Positions 55,630-64,000 of a stretch of DNA of 64,000 nt are shown here, in pieces. The DNA lies in contig NZ_ATVN01000011.1 of assembly GCF_000420745.1 (NCBI RefSeq), positions 1 through 64,000 of the forward strand, in the 5' to 3' direction. The notes beneath the pieces were generated by a model, which saw nothing but the letters and a program-made list of their open reading frames with translations, was not told the origin of the DNA and searched no databases. The stretch comes from Pseudorhodobacter ferrugineus DSM 5888 (GTDB lineage Bacteria > Pseudomonadota > Alphaproteobacteria > Rhodobacterales > Rhodobacteraceae). A program made the translations under genes and the position numbers. How positions within the stretch are numbered: the stretch's first letter is position 1; the number at the start of each line of letters is the position of its first letter.

Positions 55630-56967
55630 TCACGGCAACAGCGGCGACCACGACGGGTCCGATGCGGCACCATTCGACCCAACTGGTTTCAAATTGCGCC
55701 CCGTAATATCCACCGAATACAGCGACGACTGCCCCGCAGCCCCCGAAGTTTCGCGGGTGAACATGATCACACGGCCATTGGGCGACCATGTCGGACCTTC
55801 ATCCAGAAACGATGCAGTCAACAGGCGCTCTTCCGACCCGTCCACACGCATCACGCCAATATGGAACCGGCCCTGATGCTGCTTGGTGAACGCAATCAAA
55901 TCGCCGCGCGGGCTCCACACCGGGGTCGAATACCGCCCTGGCCCGTTGGAAATGCGCCGCGGCTCTCCGCCACCCGCACCCATCACGTAAATCTGCTGCG
56001 TCCCCGAACGGTCGCTCTCGAACACAATCTGGCTGCCATCGGGGCTGTAATCGGGCGCGGTTTCAATCGACGGCGCATTGGTCAAACGCGTCAACCCGCC
56101 GCCACTCGTATCCACACTGTACAAATCGCTGTTGCCGCCTTGTTCAAGGCTGAACAGCACCGTCCGCCCATTCGGTGCAAAACGCGGCGCGAATGTCATG
56201 GTCCCGGGCTGGTCGCTCAGCGCACGCGCCTGAACCGATGCCACATCCATCAGATAAATCTTGGGAAAACCCGACTGATACGACGTATACAAAATCCGGT
56301 CGCCCGTAGGGCTAAACCGTGGCGCCAGCACGATCGACCGGCTATCGGTCAAAAACTGCACATTCGCGCCATCATAATCCATCACCGCCAACCGCTTGGC
56401 ACGCTCGTTCTTTGGCCCGGATTCCGATACAAACACCACGCGCGTGTCGAAATAGCCGCCTTCGCCCGTGATCCGGCTGTACACGGCATCGGCCACCTTA
56501 TGCGCCATCCGCCGCCAGCTTTGCGTGGTGCCTGCAAACTGCAACCCCTCGCCCATCTGCTGACCCGAGAAAATATCGAACAACCGGAACTTTACCACAA
56601 TCCGGTCGCCACTGGCACTAACAGCCCCCGTGACCAAGGCTTGCGTATTGATCGCCTTCCAATCGGCATAGGCGATTGGCGCGTCAAAACTATCCACCCG
56701 CCCGATATGGGCACTGGCCGGAATTTCGCGGAACAATCCCGTTCCCGCCAAATCGGATGCAATCACCCGTGCAATATTGGCGGCATATTCACCCGCCGCC
56801 CCGTTTTCGGCCACAAAATTGGGCACAGCAAAGGGCAACGGCTCAATCACGCCTTCGGTAATCTCAATCCGCAGCGGGCCATTTTGTGCCACTGCGGGCG
56901 CGCCGTACAGGCCGCCAAAGATCAGTCCAATCGCAAGTAATAGGCCGAAGGGTCTCTGATAGGTCAT
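55630..56967 (-). CDS. tolB: Tol-Pal system beta-propeller protein TolB
   Basis: A 445-residue periplasmic protein with signal peptide (about 1-27), an N-terminal alpha/beta domain (about 30-170), and a six-bladed beta-propeller with repeats such as [26 protein letters not shown] and [23 protein letters not shown]. It connects TolA with Pal. Start overlaps the tolA stop by 4 bases. Confidence 0.95.
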   Translation of the reverse strand: MTYQRPFGLLLAIGLIFGGLYGAPAVAQNGPLRIEITEGVIEPLPFAVPNFVAENGAAGEYAANIARVIASDLAGTGLFREIPASAHIGRVDSFDAPIAYADWKAINTQALVTGAVSASGDRIVVKFRLFDIFSGQQMGEGLQFAGTTQSWRRMAHKVADAVYSRITGEGGYFDTRVVFVSESGPKNERAKRLAVMDYDGANVQFLTDSRSIVLAPRFSPTGDRILYTSYQSGFPKIYLMDVASVQARALSDQPGTMTFAPRFAPNGRTVLFSLEQGGNSDLYSVDTSGGGLTRLTNAPSIETAPDYSPDGSQIVFESDRSGTQQIYVMGAGGGEPRRISNGPGRYSTPVWSPRGDLIAFTKQHQGRFHIGVMRVDGSEERLLTASFLDEGPTWSPNGRVIMFTRETSGAAGQSSLYSVDITGRNLKPVGSNGAASDPSWSPLLP

Positions 56968-58115
56968 TTGATCCTCATTCTCTCCGGGTTGAATACCAAT
57001 TCCAAACTACGCCATTGATCATATTTTTCAGGGGGAAGTTTGAATCCATTTGCACCACAGCGGATAACCGCTCGTCTGGCGGCTTCATAGGCTTGGCGCG
57101 CAGCGCCCTCTGATCCGCCCTCAAATTCCGTCATCTTCATGGAACCGGCGTCCGGCTTCCCGTCCTGCCCCAATTCTACTGAGACTGTAACAGTCACCAA
57201 CAGCGCCTCGGATGACAATGACCCTACGTTCCAACAGGCCTGAACCGCCACGCGCAACCCATCCTTTTCGCCCGCCGTCATCGGCGGCCCGCTTGGGGCT
57301 GTGGCAGGAGCTGGGGCCGGGTTTGATGCCGCCCCCGATGCCGCCGCCACCGCTGCATCAATCGCGGCTTGGGTCGCATCGGACGTTACAGGGGCCGCAT
57401 CTGCATCCACCGGCGCATTTTCCGCCCGCCGCGCAGGCCGCGCCTTGGGCCGCGATGATGCCGAAGGGGCCAAAGATTCGGCTTTGTTGGCTTCGGTGGC
57501 AAGCTCGGTTCCGGCCTCCTCAGGCGCGGATTCTGGCTTGGCCTCTTCCACCACCTGCGCCTCGGGTGCGGCTTCTGGTGTCACCGCCGGGGTCGGCGTT
57601 GTATCGGTTTGCGCATCCGGCGCAGGGGCCTCGGTTGGCACAGGGGCCACACGTTCGGCAGGCTTGGCCCGTGGCCGCGCACTGGTCACGGGGGCCAAAA
57701 CAGGGGGCTCCTCAACCGCCAAAGGCGCGGGCGGCGCAGGCTCATCTGGCGCTTGCGGCACAGCTTCGGGTGCCACCTCTAGCACATCAGGGGATGTTTC
57801 CGGTACGGGCTCTGGCTCGGGGCGCGGCGGTGGCGGCGTCACAACGGCAGGCTCTTCCGGCGCTGGCGTTGGTGCAGGCGTCTCAACCGCTGGCGTGGGC
57901 GGGGTGGGCGTGGCAATATCGGTTTGCGGCGCTTCGGGCGCAGGTGCCGTTGGCGATGCCGCCATAATGGCCTCGAACTCGGCGCTGGTCACCAACGATA
58001 CTTCCGTCACCGCGACCTCGGCATTGTCATCATGGCGGATGAAAAACCCGCCAATAAACACCCACAAGATCAGGCCGACATGTCCGAGACCTGAATAAAG
58101 AACGCCCTTTTCCAT
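56964..58115 (-). CDS. tolA: TolA-like envelope spanning protein
   Basis: A 383-residue protein with one N-terminal membrane helix (about 8-27), a long linker of about 220 residues rich in alanine, proline and glutamate (many PAP, APE and PKARPA units), and a C-terminal TolA/TonB-like domain (about 290-380, [24 protein letters not shown]…). The helical lysine/alanine-rich linker of E. coli TolA is replaced by the proline-rich form usual in this order. It transmits force from TolQR to TolB-Pal. ATG 58115 is preferred over the preceding GTG. Confidence 0.9.
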   Translation of the reverse strand: MEKGVLYSGLGHVGLILWVFIGGFFIRHDDNAEVAVTEVSLVTSAEFEAIMAASPTAPAPEAPQTDIATPTPPTPAVETPAPTPAPEEPAVVTPPPPRPEPEPVPETSPDVLEVAPEAVPQAPDEPAPPAPLAVEEPPVLAPVTSARPRAKPAERVAPVPTEAPAPDAQTDTTPTPAVTPEAAPEAQVVEEAKPESAPEEAGTELATEANKAESLAPSASSRPKARPARRAENAPVDADAAPVTSDATQAAIDAAVAAASGAASNPAPAPATAPSGPPMTAGEKDGLRVAVQACWNVGSLSSEALLVTVTVSVELGQDGKPDAGSMKMTEFEGGSEGAARQAYEAARRAVIRCGANGFKLPPEKYDQWRSLELVFNPERMRIK

Positions 58116-58124
58116 CACGTCAGC

Positions 58125-58598
58125 CTAGCCGCCGCTCGCGCCAAAGGATGGCCCGTCCGTATCGGTCACAAGGCCGATGTTGCGAAACCCGCCCGCGTTC
58201 AGCGCGCCCATAACCTGCGCCACGCGGCTATAGGGAATGGAGCCGTCCGCGCGCAAGAAAACCTTGTCGCTGTCCCGCTCCGCCGCAATCGCCTGCAATT
58301 TCGGGATCAACTCACCCTCGGCCACCTCTTGCGTCTGGATCATCACCAAACCTTCAACCGTCAAAGTCACCGTCAACGGCTCTTCCTGCTCGGTCGGCAG
58401 GGCTGTCGCCGCCGTTTTGGGCAATTCAATCGGCACGCCCACGGTCAACATCGGGGCTGCAACCATAAAGATGATCATCAGCACCAGCATAACATCGACA
58501 AACGGCGTAACGTTGATTTCAGACATCGCAGCCGATTTGCCACGCCGCCGTCCGTGCCGCCCGCCCCCGCCCGATTTTTGAACAACCCCGCCGCCCAT
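58125..58598 (-). CDS. tolR: Tol-Pal system protein TolR (ExbD family)
   Basis: A 157-residue inner-membrane protein with one helix (about 32-52, PFVDVMLVLMIIFMVAAPML, holding the proton-path aspartate) and a periplasmic domain. The N-terminal glycine- and basic-rich stretch before MSEINVTPFVDVM is longer than in E. coli. TolR with TolQ forms the proton-driven motor. Gap to tolQ is 3 bases. Confidence 0.94.
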   Translation of the reverse strand: MGGGVVQKSGGGGRHGRRRGKSAAMSEINVTPFVDVMLVLMIIFMVAAPMLTVGVPIELPKTAATALPTEQEEPLTVTLTVEGLVMIQTQEVAEGELIPKLQAIAAERDSDKVFLRADGSIPYSRVAQVMGALNAGGFRNIGLVTDTDGPSFGASGG

Positions 58599-58601
58599 GG
58601 C

Positions 58602-59297
58602 TCAGGCGTCCAACTGGCGCGACAGAATGGTCGAAAACTCGTCGGCAAAGGCCTCATAGCCGCCAATAATCTGCTCGGCATCCGCATTCAGCTTGTTATA
58701 GAAAACCACCGCCGGAATAGCGGCCAACAACCCGATCCCCGTGGCCAACAACGCCTCGGCAATACCGGGGGCCACAACGGCAAGGCTGGTATTCTGGCTG
58801 ATCGCAATCTCTTCAAACGCGTGCTTGATGCCCCAAACCGTACCGAACAACCCGATAAACGGTGCCGTAGACCCCGTAGTCGCCAAGAAAGACAACCCCG
58901 CGTTCAACCGCTCACTTTCCTTGTTGATCGCCACATCCATGCTGCGGTCAATCCGCGCCTGCGCACCCGCAATCAACCCGCCATCATCACGGTGACTGCG
59001 CCGCCACTCCAGCATCCCCGCCGAGAAAATCCGCTCCGATGCGCCCGTCGCTTCGGGGCCAATCCGCTCAAACAACTCGTCCAGCGGCTCACCCGACCAG
59101 AATGCCTGATCAAACACACTCGACTCCCGCCGCGCCAACCGGAACGCAATATGTTTGCGAATGGTGATCGCCCATGACCAAAAGGACATGACCAACAGCA
59201 TCAGCATCACCAGCTTTACAGTCAGGGTCGCACGCGCAAAAAGCGCAATAAGCGAGAAGTCAAGCTCCTGCGCCGCCGCAAGGGTATCGGTGTTCAT
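58602..59297 (-). CDS. tolQ: Tol-Pal system protein TolQ (ExbB/MotA family)
   Basis: A 231-residue inner-membrane protein with three helices (about 20-45, 130-155, 170-195). The segment FLATTGSTAPFIGLFGTVWGIKHAFEEI is the family hallmark. TolQ5-TolR2 uses proton motive force to energise TolA. It lies about 130 bases downstream of ybgC. Confidence 0.95.
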   Translation of the reverse strand: MNTDTLAAAQELDFSLIALFARATLTVKLVMLMLLVMSFWSWAITIRKHIAFRLARRESSVFDQAFWSGEPLDELFERIGPEATGASERIFSAGMLEWRRSHRDDGGLIAGAQARIDRSMDVAINKESERLNAGLSFLATTGSTAPFIGLFGTVWGIKHAFEEIAISQNTSLAVVAPGIAEALLATGIGLLAAIPAVVFYNKLNADAEQIIGGYEAFADEFSTILSRQLDA

Positions 59298-59428
59298 ATC
59301 GCCTGCTCATATTTATGGGCCGTTTGCCGACCTCGGTATTTGGTGATTCTATCCGTTTTTAAAGGGGATTGCCAATAGATCATCGGTCACACGCGCAAGA
59401 ACCCGCCAGTTAACCGGTCAAATTCGCG

Positions 59429-59833
59429 TCAACCTGTAACAATCCGCCCCCGCAGCCCCGCCCGTAGCCCTTCCGGAAACCGCACCGCGCGCCCTTCCGC
59501 CCCCAAACACACCAGCGTCACCTCGGCCTCAAACAGCCGCTCCGCCCCACGCCAAACCACTTGCTCCAACCGCAACCGCGCACCTGTGGCTTCCAAAACC
59601 GCCGTTCTCACCTGCAATTCATCGTCATAAACCGCAGGCCGCAAATACTCGGCCACCACCCGCCGCACCGCAAACACAACCCCCTCGCCCAGCAGCGCCG
59701 CTTGGTCCACCCCCAGCCCGCGCACCCACTCACTGCGCGCCCGCTCAATAAATTTCAGGTAATTCGCATAGTACACAATGCCCGCAAGGTCGGTATCCTC
59801 GTAATACACCCTCAGGTCGAACTGATGCAGCAT
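59429..59833 (-). CDS. ybgC: Tol-Pal-associated acyl-CoA thioesterase YbgC
   Basis: A 134-residue hotdog thioesterase with the YbgC motif YYEDTDLAGIVYYANYLKFIERARSEW (about 9-35), which includes the catalytic aspartate. It is the first gene of the tol-pal block as in many proteobacteria. ATG 59833 is chosen by family alignment; upstream codons in frame lack support. Role in envelope lipid metabolism is inferred from location. Confidence 0.93.
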   Translation of the reverse strand: MLHQFDLRVYYEDTDLAGIVYYANYLKFIERARSEWVRGLGVDQAALLGEGVVFAVRRVVAEYLRPAVYDDELQVRTAVLEATGARLRLEQVVWRGAERLFEAEVTLVCLGAEGRAVRFPEGLRAGLRGRIVTG

Positions 59834-59958
59834 TGTTTCGCCCCCGAACGCAATAAAACCCCCATTTGCCACAATATGAACCAGAATACACCCAAGATCA
59901 GCCGGATTGTCCCGTCATAAGGGTCTAATCGAGCAACGATTGTATATGAGGTAGTAAA

Positions 59959-60273
59959 ATGCGTAAAATGACACTGGTGCTGTCCGCCGCAGGTCTTTCC
60001 CTGCTAAATTCAGGCGCCCGCGCCGAAAGCCAAGATCTCGGCACATGGGCCTCCACCATCGCCGCTCCACAGCCCGCAACGGTCGCAGTTTTGGCGCTGA
60101 TCGGCATGGGCTTTCTGGTTCTCTTGGCCAGCACCCCACTCGGCACCGCATCCGCCAAAACACCCCCGCACCGGTTCAAATGGCCCAGCCTCAGCGGCGC
60201 ATGGCCATCCCAACGCGCAACCCTCGCCCTCTTCGCAATGATCGCCGTCGGCGGCTCGCTCGGCATGGCCTAG
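59959..60273 (+). CDS. Small membrane protein of unknown function
   Basis: A 104-residue protein with a signal-like N-terminus (1-22), a membrane helix at about 38-60 and another at about 86-104, with a proline- and basic-rich loop between. The arrangement is like VPLPA-type surface proteins, but no VPxPA motif is present. Divergent from ybgC; GAGG ribosome site upstream. No family recognised. Confidence 0.55.
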   Translation: MRKMTLVLSAAGLSLLNSGARAESQDLGTWASTIAAPQPATVAVLALIGMGFLVLLASTPLGTASAKTPPHRFKWPSLSGAWPSQRATLALFAMIAVGGSLGMA

Positions 60274-60322
60274 GGCCCTGTCAGGCACCTCTCCCTCTCT
60301 GTACCCAAAATCGGGGCGCGTC

Positions 60323-60988
60323 TCAGGTTTCCGCGCCCCGCTCTAACGCCGCCGCCTCTGCCGCCGCCTCGGCCACAGCCACCCGCGCCGCCAAGCGCAG
60401 CGCGTGGCTCGCATCACGCGCCACAACCGGCATCGCCCGCCCGTACCCCGCACGGATCACCGCGCCAATCTCGGGCCGCAAAACCGCCACCCCGTCCACC
60501 TGCGCCAACGGCGACCGCCCGCGAAACGCCACATCCGACCACAGCAAAATCACCTGCACCGCTTGGTTCAGCGCCACAACCTCGGCCGGCACCTCGGCCA
60601 AACCGTCATCCATCCGCACAAACACAAACGCCGCCTTGATCGCCCCCGCCGCGTCAAACCGGAAACTGCGGTATTGGTTCGCCCCCGCGCCTTGCAACCG
60701 CGACACCACCGCCTCCAAATCGGGGATCATCTCGCCCAGCTTCGGCACCGCCAGCAACTCCTCCCAATCGGCAAGGAAAAACAGCATCAGGTTCGCCCCC
60801 AACTCGGGGTCCGTTTCCGCCATCTGATGCCCCGCAAGCGCCACCACCGCCTCCACCGCGCCTTTGACCACCGGCAAAACCGCATCCGTCACGCCAAACA
60901 CCACCGGCACAATCGGCTGCCCCCAGCGCGCAAACACATACGCCCCATCGCCACGCGTGAACAGCGCCTCAACCTCACTCGCGTCCAT
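60323..60988 (-). CDS. Rhodobacteraceae-type protein of unknown function
   Basis: A 221-residue, cytoplasmic, alanine-rich protein without signal peptide. Patterns such as ADWEELLAVPKLGEMIPDLEAVVSRLQGAGANQYRSFRFDAAGAIKAAFVFVRMD suggest a compact alpha/beta domain, and the C-terminus is a helical tail. I recall similar uncharacterised proteins from related genera. A copy of the dispersed motif lies about 110-140 bases upstream in the same orientation. Confidence 0.6.
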   Translation of the reverse strand: MDASEVEALFTRGDGAYVFARWGQPIVPVVFGVTDAVLPVVKGAVEAVVALAGHQMAETDPELGANLMLFFLADWEELLAVPKLGEMIPDLEAVVSRLQGAGANQYRSFRFDAAGAIKAAFVFVRMDDGLAEVPAEVVALNQAVQVILLWSDVAFRGRSPLAQVDGVAVLRPEIGAVIRAGYGRAMPVVARDASHALRLAARVAVAEAAAEAAALERGAET

Positions 60989-61097
60989 AAGGCCCCTCCC
61001 TCAATCCAGACCCCGCCTTACCGCAAAGCCGCCCCCCGAAACAAGCACGGGCAAACCAAACACGCGCCAAACAAACACAGGCGTCCCATACACCCAC

Positions 61098-61126
61098 CCC
61101 ATTTCATCTTTGCCCAAATACTCACC
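61098..61126 (-). repeat. Dispersed motif, copy 5
   Basis: On the minus strand GTGAGTATTTGGGCAAAGAT with GAAATGG following; TTTTT is replaced by TTGGG. It lies 5' of the leftward gene ending at 60323, in the same direction. Confidence 0.5.
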
Positions 61127-61167
61127 GCAACCGCGCGCCCCAAAGCGCTTGCCTTGGCCCGCCGCCC

Positions 61168-62766
61168 CTACTTGCTGTCTTGCTTAATCAACCCCGAAAA
61201 CCCCGCCACCGCCAACAACGTCAACGCCCAGCCCGCAATGATCTGCACCCACAGATACCACCGCGCAAACACCCCGAACGGGCTTTGGCCATTCGGCAAC
61301 CAATAGCTTTGCATCTCAAGGCTCACCACAGGCAGCAACACATCCGCCGAATAGACCCAAGCATTGAACTGCGGATAAGACAGAGCCTCGTGTTGCCCCA
61401 GATAGCAATCATATTGCGTCTGCAACGGTTGCCGCAGCCCCACCGCGTCCTTGCCAAGGCTCGGCAAACGCACCGCTTCCCCAGCCGTCACCCCGCACAA
61501 CACCCATTCCGGCGCGCGCTGCACCTGTGGCAAGTTGGGCTTGATCGCGCCAAACGTCTCGGCCCCGCCAAACACCAAAACACCTGCCAGCCAAAACCCC
61601 ACCAGCCAAGCAAAGGCCAGCAACGGCGCACGGCCATAGCGCACAGTCGCGCCCAAAATCCCGTCCCAAACCGCCAACAAACCCGCCTGCCCCGTCCGGC
61701 TCTCCGCCCGCAACTCCTTGCGCCGCGCCGCCCGCTGCAACCGCTCCTTCTCAATTAAAATAGTCCGCGCGGCCCCGCCATGCCCCGCCTCGCGCAACGC
61801 CCGCGCACATTCCTCATAAGGCTGCGGCCAAAACGCCACCCCGTATTCCTCCGGCCGCTGCAACCCTAACCACCGCAACCGCGCCGCCGCGTCCACAGGT
61901 GCCTGCCCCACAAATGCCCCATAACGGCATCGATCTAAAAGGATTTCTGTTGGCCAACATACTTCTTGATCGTTAAATTGTCCAATTTGTGCCCCAGTCA
62001 GGTCTAGCGCCCCGACAATCATAGTCTCGCCTGCCAAAAGAAACCCGCCAGAGATTTCTGCTCTATTGCAGTTCAATGCGTTGCCATGTCTGGTTGCCTG
62101 CAAACTTGCATCACCGCAAGCAAGTAGACCGCCAACTCTTGCCCCGACTAGACGTACTGCACCACGTGCCTCGATCCCTCGCAAGATCAAGTCGCCCCTA
62201 ACTGCCAGACCATCTAAATTCAGGGCGTCGTCCGCATCTCCTGCATTTAATTTTGCATCCTCACAATCAAAATAGCCTCCCACCTTAGCGCCAAGAAATC
62301 GCAGTTCGCCCTGCACCGTTATGCCGTCCAAGACGACAACACCACGCGCTTCTAACCCGTCAGCCACCATCCCGTGCATAAGCGCCGACCCGTTGAAAAA
62401 TAGATTTTGAAGCTGTGCCACACGCAAAAATACAGGCTCTGGAAACCGGCAATCGAACATCACAAAATCACCTGTAAGCGTACAGCCTTCCAAATCCAAC
62501 CCGCGGGTTTCCGCCCCCTCCCGCTCATCCCCTTCAATATAAGCGCCCTCAACCCCCAAACCCTTTTCCGAAGGCGCGCATTTCTTACACCCACCCAGCG
62601 CCAAATACCGCACAAACTCCGCCCGTATCCGCAGCGCTTTCGGCGCATCCTCGGGCGGCACGCTGTCCGAAACCCGAAACGGCTCTCGGTTCCCCGCCTG
62701 CAACCACGCAACCAGCCTTTTCTCGGCCTCCCACAGCGGTTCAAAATCACTCAGCTTTTTACCCAT
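61168..62766 (-). CDS. Beta-helix/membrane composite protein, unknown function
   Basis: A 532-residue protein. N-terminal part (about 1-75) soluble with GGCKKC; then a long right-handed beta-helix-like region (about 85-290) of degenerate pentapeptide-style strands (LDLEGCTLTGDFVMFDCRF, LRFLGAKVGGYFDCEDAKL, VRLVGARVGGLLACGDASL); a charged helical linker; and a C-terminal membrane part with two helices (about 395-420 and 500-526) around the segment YSADVLLPVVSLEMQSYW. Proteins with this ending are known in several phyla and often carry the label membrane-associated oxidoreductase, for which I see no support. Codons in the beta-helix part (about 61940-62480) are less GC-rich than at both ends. 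A perfect CtrA-type site lies 74 bases before its start. Confidence 0.65.
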   Translation of the reverse strand: MGKKLSDFEPLWEAEKRLVAWLQAGNREPFRVSDSVPPEDAPKALRIRAEFVRYLALGGCKKCAPSEKGLGVEGAYIEGDEREGAETRGLDLEGCTLTGDFVMFDCRFPEPVFLRVAQLQNLFFNGSALMHGMVADGLEARGVVVLDGITVQGELRFLGAKVGGYFDCEDAKLNAGDADDALNLDGLAVRGDLILRGIEARGAVRLVGARVGGLLACGDASLQATRHGNALNCNRAEISGGFLLAGETMIVGALDLTGAQIGQFNDQEVCWPTEILLDRCRYGAFVGQAPVDAAARLRWLGLQRPEEYGVAFWPQPYEECARALREAGHGGAARTILIEKERLQRAARRKELRAESRTGQAGLLAVWDGILGATVRYGRAPLLAFAWLVGFWLAGVLVFGGAETFGAIKPNLPQVQRAPEWVLCGVTAGEAVRLPSLGKDAVGLRQPLQTQYDCYLGQHEALSYPQFNAWVYSADVLLPVVSLEMQSYWLPNGQSPFGVFARWYLWVQIIAGWALTLLAVAGFSGLIKQDSK

Positions 62767-62839
62767 AACACCCCCGCAGGTCGGGGTTCACCCCGACTCC
62801 GCCGCCCCAAACCAACCCCAAATCCCCTGCGCGTCCGCA

Positions 62840-62854
62840 TTAAAATTTGGTTAA
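62840..62854. promoter_or_regulatory. Perfect CtrA-type site TTAA-N7-TTAA
   Basis: TTAA (62840-62843), AATTTGG, TTAA (62851-62854): an exact match to the consensus of the cell-cycle regulator CtrA of alphaproteobacteria. It is in the 164-base gap between ruvB (ending) and the composite protein gene, 74 bases before that gene's ATG. Confidence 0.55.
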
Positions 62855-62930
62855 CAAAAATCACAATACCGTTCTAAATCAACACCTTACAAAAATGTCC
62901 GCGCGCGAACACCTGCGGGGCAAACGCCCC

Positions 62931-63959
62931 CTACGTCCCGTCAAACATATCCGCCTGCCCCGCTGGCCTCGGCGCCTCCAACCCCAAATGCCGCCAAGCC
63001 CGCGGTGCCAGCATCCGCCCCCTCGGCGTCCTTTGAAGCAACCCTTGTTGCAGCAAAAACGGCTCGATCACCTCTTCCAGCGCGTCCCTTGCCTCACTCA
63101 GCGCCGCCGAAATCGTCTCGACCCCAACCGGCCCCCCGCCATAATGTTCGGCCAGCAGCATCATATATCGTCGGTCCGCCCCATCGAGACCCAGATGATC
63201 CACCCCCAGCCGTGTCAGCGCCCGATCCGCAATTTCCCGCGTCAGCCTGCCGTCGCCCTCAACCAGCACAAAATCCACCACGCGGCGCAGCAATCGCCCC
63301 GCAATCCGAGGCGTCCCCCGCGCCCGTTTCGCAATTTCCCGGGCGCCCTCTGGGTCCGATGGAATCCCCATCAACCGCGCCCCCCGCGTCACAATCAGAT
63401 CCAGCTCATCCTCGGTATAAAACACCAACCGCGTCGGAATCCCGAACCTGTCGCGCAGCGGCGTGGTCAGCAACCCCAGCCGCGTCGTCGCCCCCACCAG
63501 CGTAAAGGGCTGCAAATCAATCCGCACCGTCCGCGCCGCTGGCCCCTCACCGATCACCAAATCCAGCGCGAAATCTTCCATCGCGGGATAAAGCACCTCC
63601 TCAACCACAGGGGAAAGTCGATGAATCTCGTCGATAAACAGCACATCATTGGGTTCCAGATTGGTCAGGATCGCCGCCAAATCCCCCGCCTTGGCCAGCA
63701 CGGGGCCAGACGTCATGCGAAACCCCACCCCCAATTCCCGCGCCATAATCTGCGCCAGCGTGGTTTTCCCCAAACCGGGCGGGCCATGAAACAGGGTGTG
63801 GTCCATCGCCTCGCCACGGATTTTCGCGCTCTCAATAAACACGCGCAAATTGGCCCGCGCCTCGGCTTGGCCAACAAACTCCTCCAACACCTGCGGGCGC
63901 AAGGCGCGATCGGCATCTTCGGGCAGCCCTTCGGGGCGCAAAGTCGGATCGGGCTCCAT
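62931..63959 (-). CDS. ruvB: Holliday junction branch migration helicase RuvB
   Basis: A 342-residue AAA+ motor. Walker [13 protein letters not shown] (about 60-71), Walker [12 protein letters not shown], sensor 1 [10 protein letters not shown] and the C-terminal winged helix are intact. RuvB pumps DNA through RuvA-bound Holliday junctions for recombination repair. ATG 63959 lies 3 bases after the ruvA stop. Confidence 0.97.
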   Translation of the reverse strand: MEPDPTLRPEGLPEDADRALRPQVLEEFVGQAEARANLRVFIESAKIRGEAMDHTLFHGPPGLGKTTLAQIMARELGVGFRMTSGPVLAKAGDLAAILTNLEPNDVLFIDEIHRLSPVVEEVLYPAMEDFALDLVIGEGPAARTVRIDLQPFTLVGATTRLGLLTTPLRDRFGIPTRLVFYTEDELDLIVTRGARLMGIPSDPEGAREIAKRARGTPRIAGRLLRRVVDFVLVEGDGRLTREIADRALTRLGVDHLGLDGADRRYMMLLAEHYGGGPVGVETISAALSEARDALEEVIEPFLLQQGLLQRTPRGRMLAPRAWRHLGLEAPRPAGQADMFDGT

Positions 63960-63962
63960 ATC

Positions 63963-64000
63963 TTATCCCTTCGGTGCCAGCAGTTTCAGCGCGGCCTTGA
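63963..64000 (-). CDS. ruvA: RuvA, last codons only
   Basis: The last eleven or so codons (KAALKLLAPKG and TAA) of the gene directly upstream of ruvB. The alanine/leucine-rich ending and position fit the C-terminal domain of RuvA. The rest lies outside the window. Confidence 0.75.
   Translation of the reverse strand, partial: KAALKLLAPKG

Noticed and set aside
57100-57960. Repetitive G/C-rich DNA within tolA as a separate repeat element
   Set aside because: It encodes the proline/alanine linker of TolA and stays in frame.

Overview
The window comes from a GC-rich alphaproteobacterium of the order Rhodobacterales (Rhodobacteraceae, Roseobacter-like). The assignment is inferred from gene content and protein style, not from a database search: class I lysyl-tRNA synthetase, a compact RNase E/G relative next to YacG and Maf, the ArgP-LysE pair, a tol-pal operon continuing into tilS and ftsH, folD beside fhs, and a perfect CtrA-type site (TTAA-N7-TTAA).

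Region 1 (1-4631) is accessory DNA. It starts inside an IS21-family element that has cut the 3' end off a HAF-repeat autotransporter gene. About 1.1 kb with no convincing gene follows, then a two-gene helix-turn-helix cassette and an AlpA-like excisionase/regulator. The block ends exactly at the 3' end of a tRNA-Phe gene, the usual edge of an integrated element.

Region 2 (4632-30500) is mostly core genome: yacG-RNase E/G-maf-infA, aspS, carB, a BrnA-like orphan antitoxin, an RhlE-type helicase, thymidine kinase, an EamA permease, an acyl-CoA synthetase, a copper chaperone with a DUF2946-like partner, rpmB, lysS, terB-like, a PBP4-type peptidase, nadD and the ABC-F protein EttA. A strong candidate small RNA (about 16129-16242) lies upstream of tdk. 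After ettA comes a REP-associated tyrosine transposase (RAYT) between two inverted REP pairs, with a third REP in front of ettA.

Region 3 (30697-45099): a 25-residue membrane peptide, an acyl-CoA thioesterase overlapping a solitary ectoine synthase, a polysaccharide export lipoprotein with a UDP-sugar epimerase, an EamA permease, a lysE-ACT domain operon divergent from argP, an MFS permease, yebC, a lipoprotein, an SLC13 permease, a YmdB-like phosphodiesterase and an Lhr-type helicase.

Region 4 (45100-64000): pdeM (partner of the Lhr-type helicase), a PaaI thioesterase, folD and fhs (one-carbon metabolism), a 28-residue membrane peptide, a MOSC protein, a methyltransferase, then the long leftward block ybgC-tolQ-tolR-tolA-tolB-pal-cpoB-tilS-ftsH (envelope division machinery plus tRNA-Ile lysidine synthesis and membrane proteolysis). 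Two family-restricted unknowns, a beta-helix/membrane composite protein with a CtrA-type site in front, ruvB and the last codons of ruvA close the window.

Non-coding layers that cut across these regions: a dispersed motif of about 25 bp (core GTATTTTT...AAGATGAA) in at least five intergenic places, two related palindromes around AAAACGC..CA/TG..GCGTTTT, and several clear intrinsic terminators. No CRISPR array, rRNA or complete prophage was seen.
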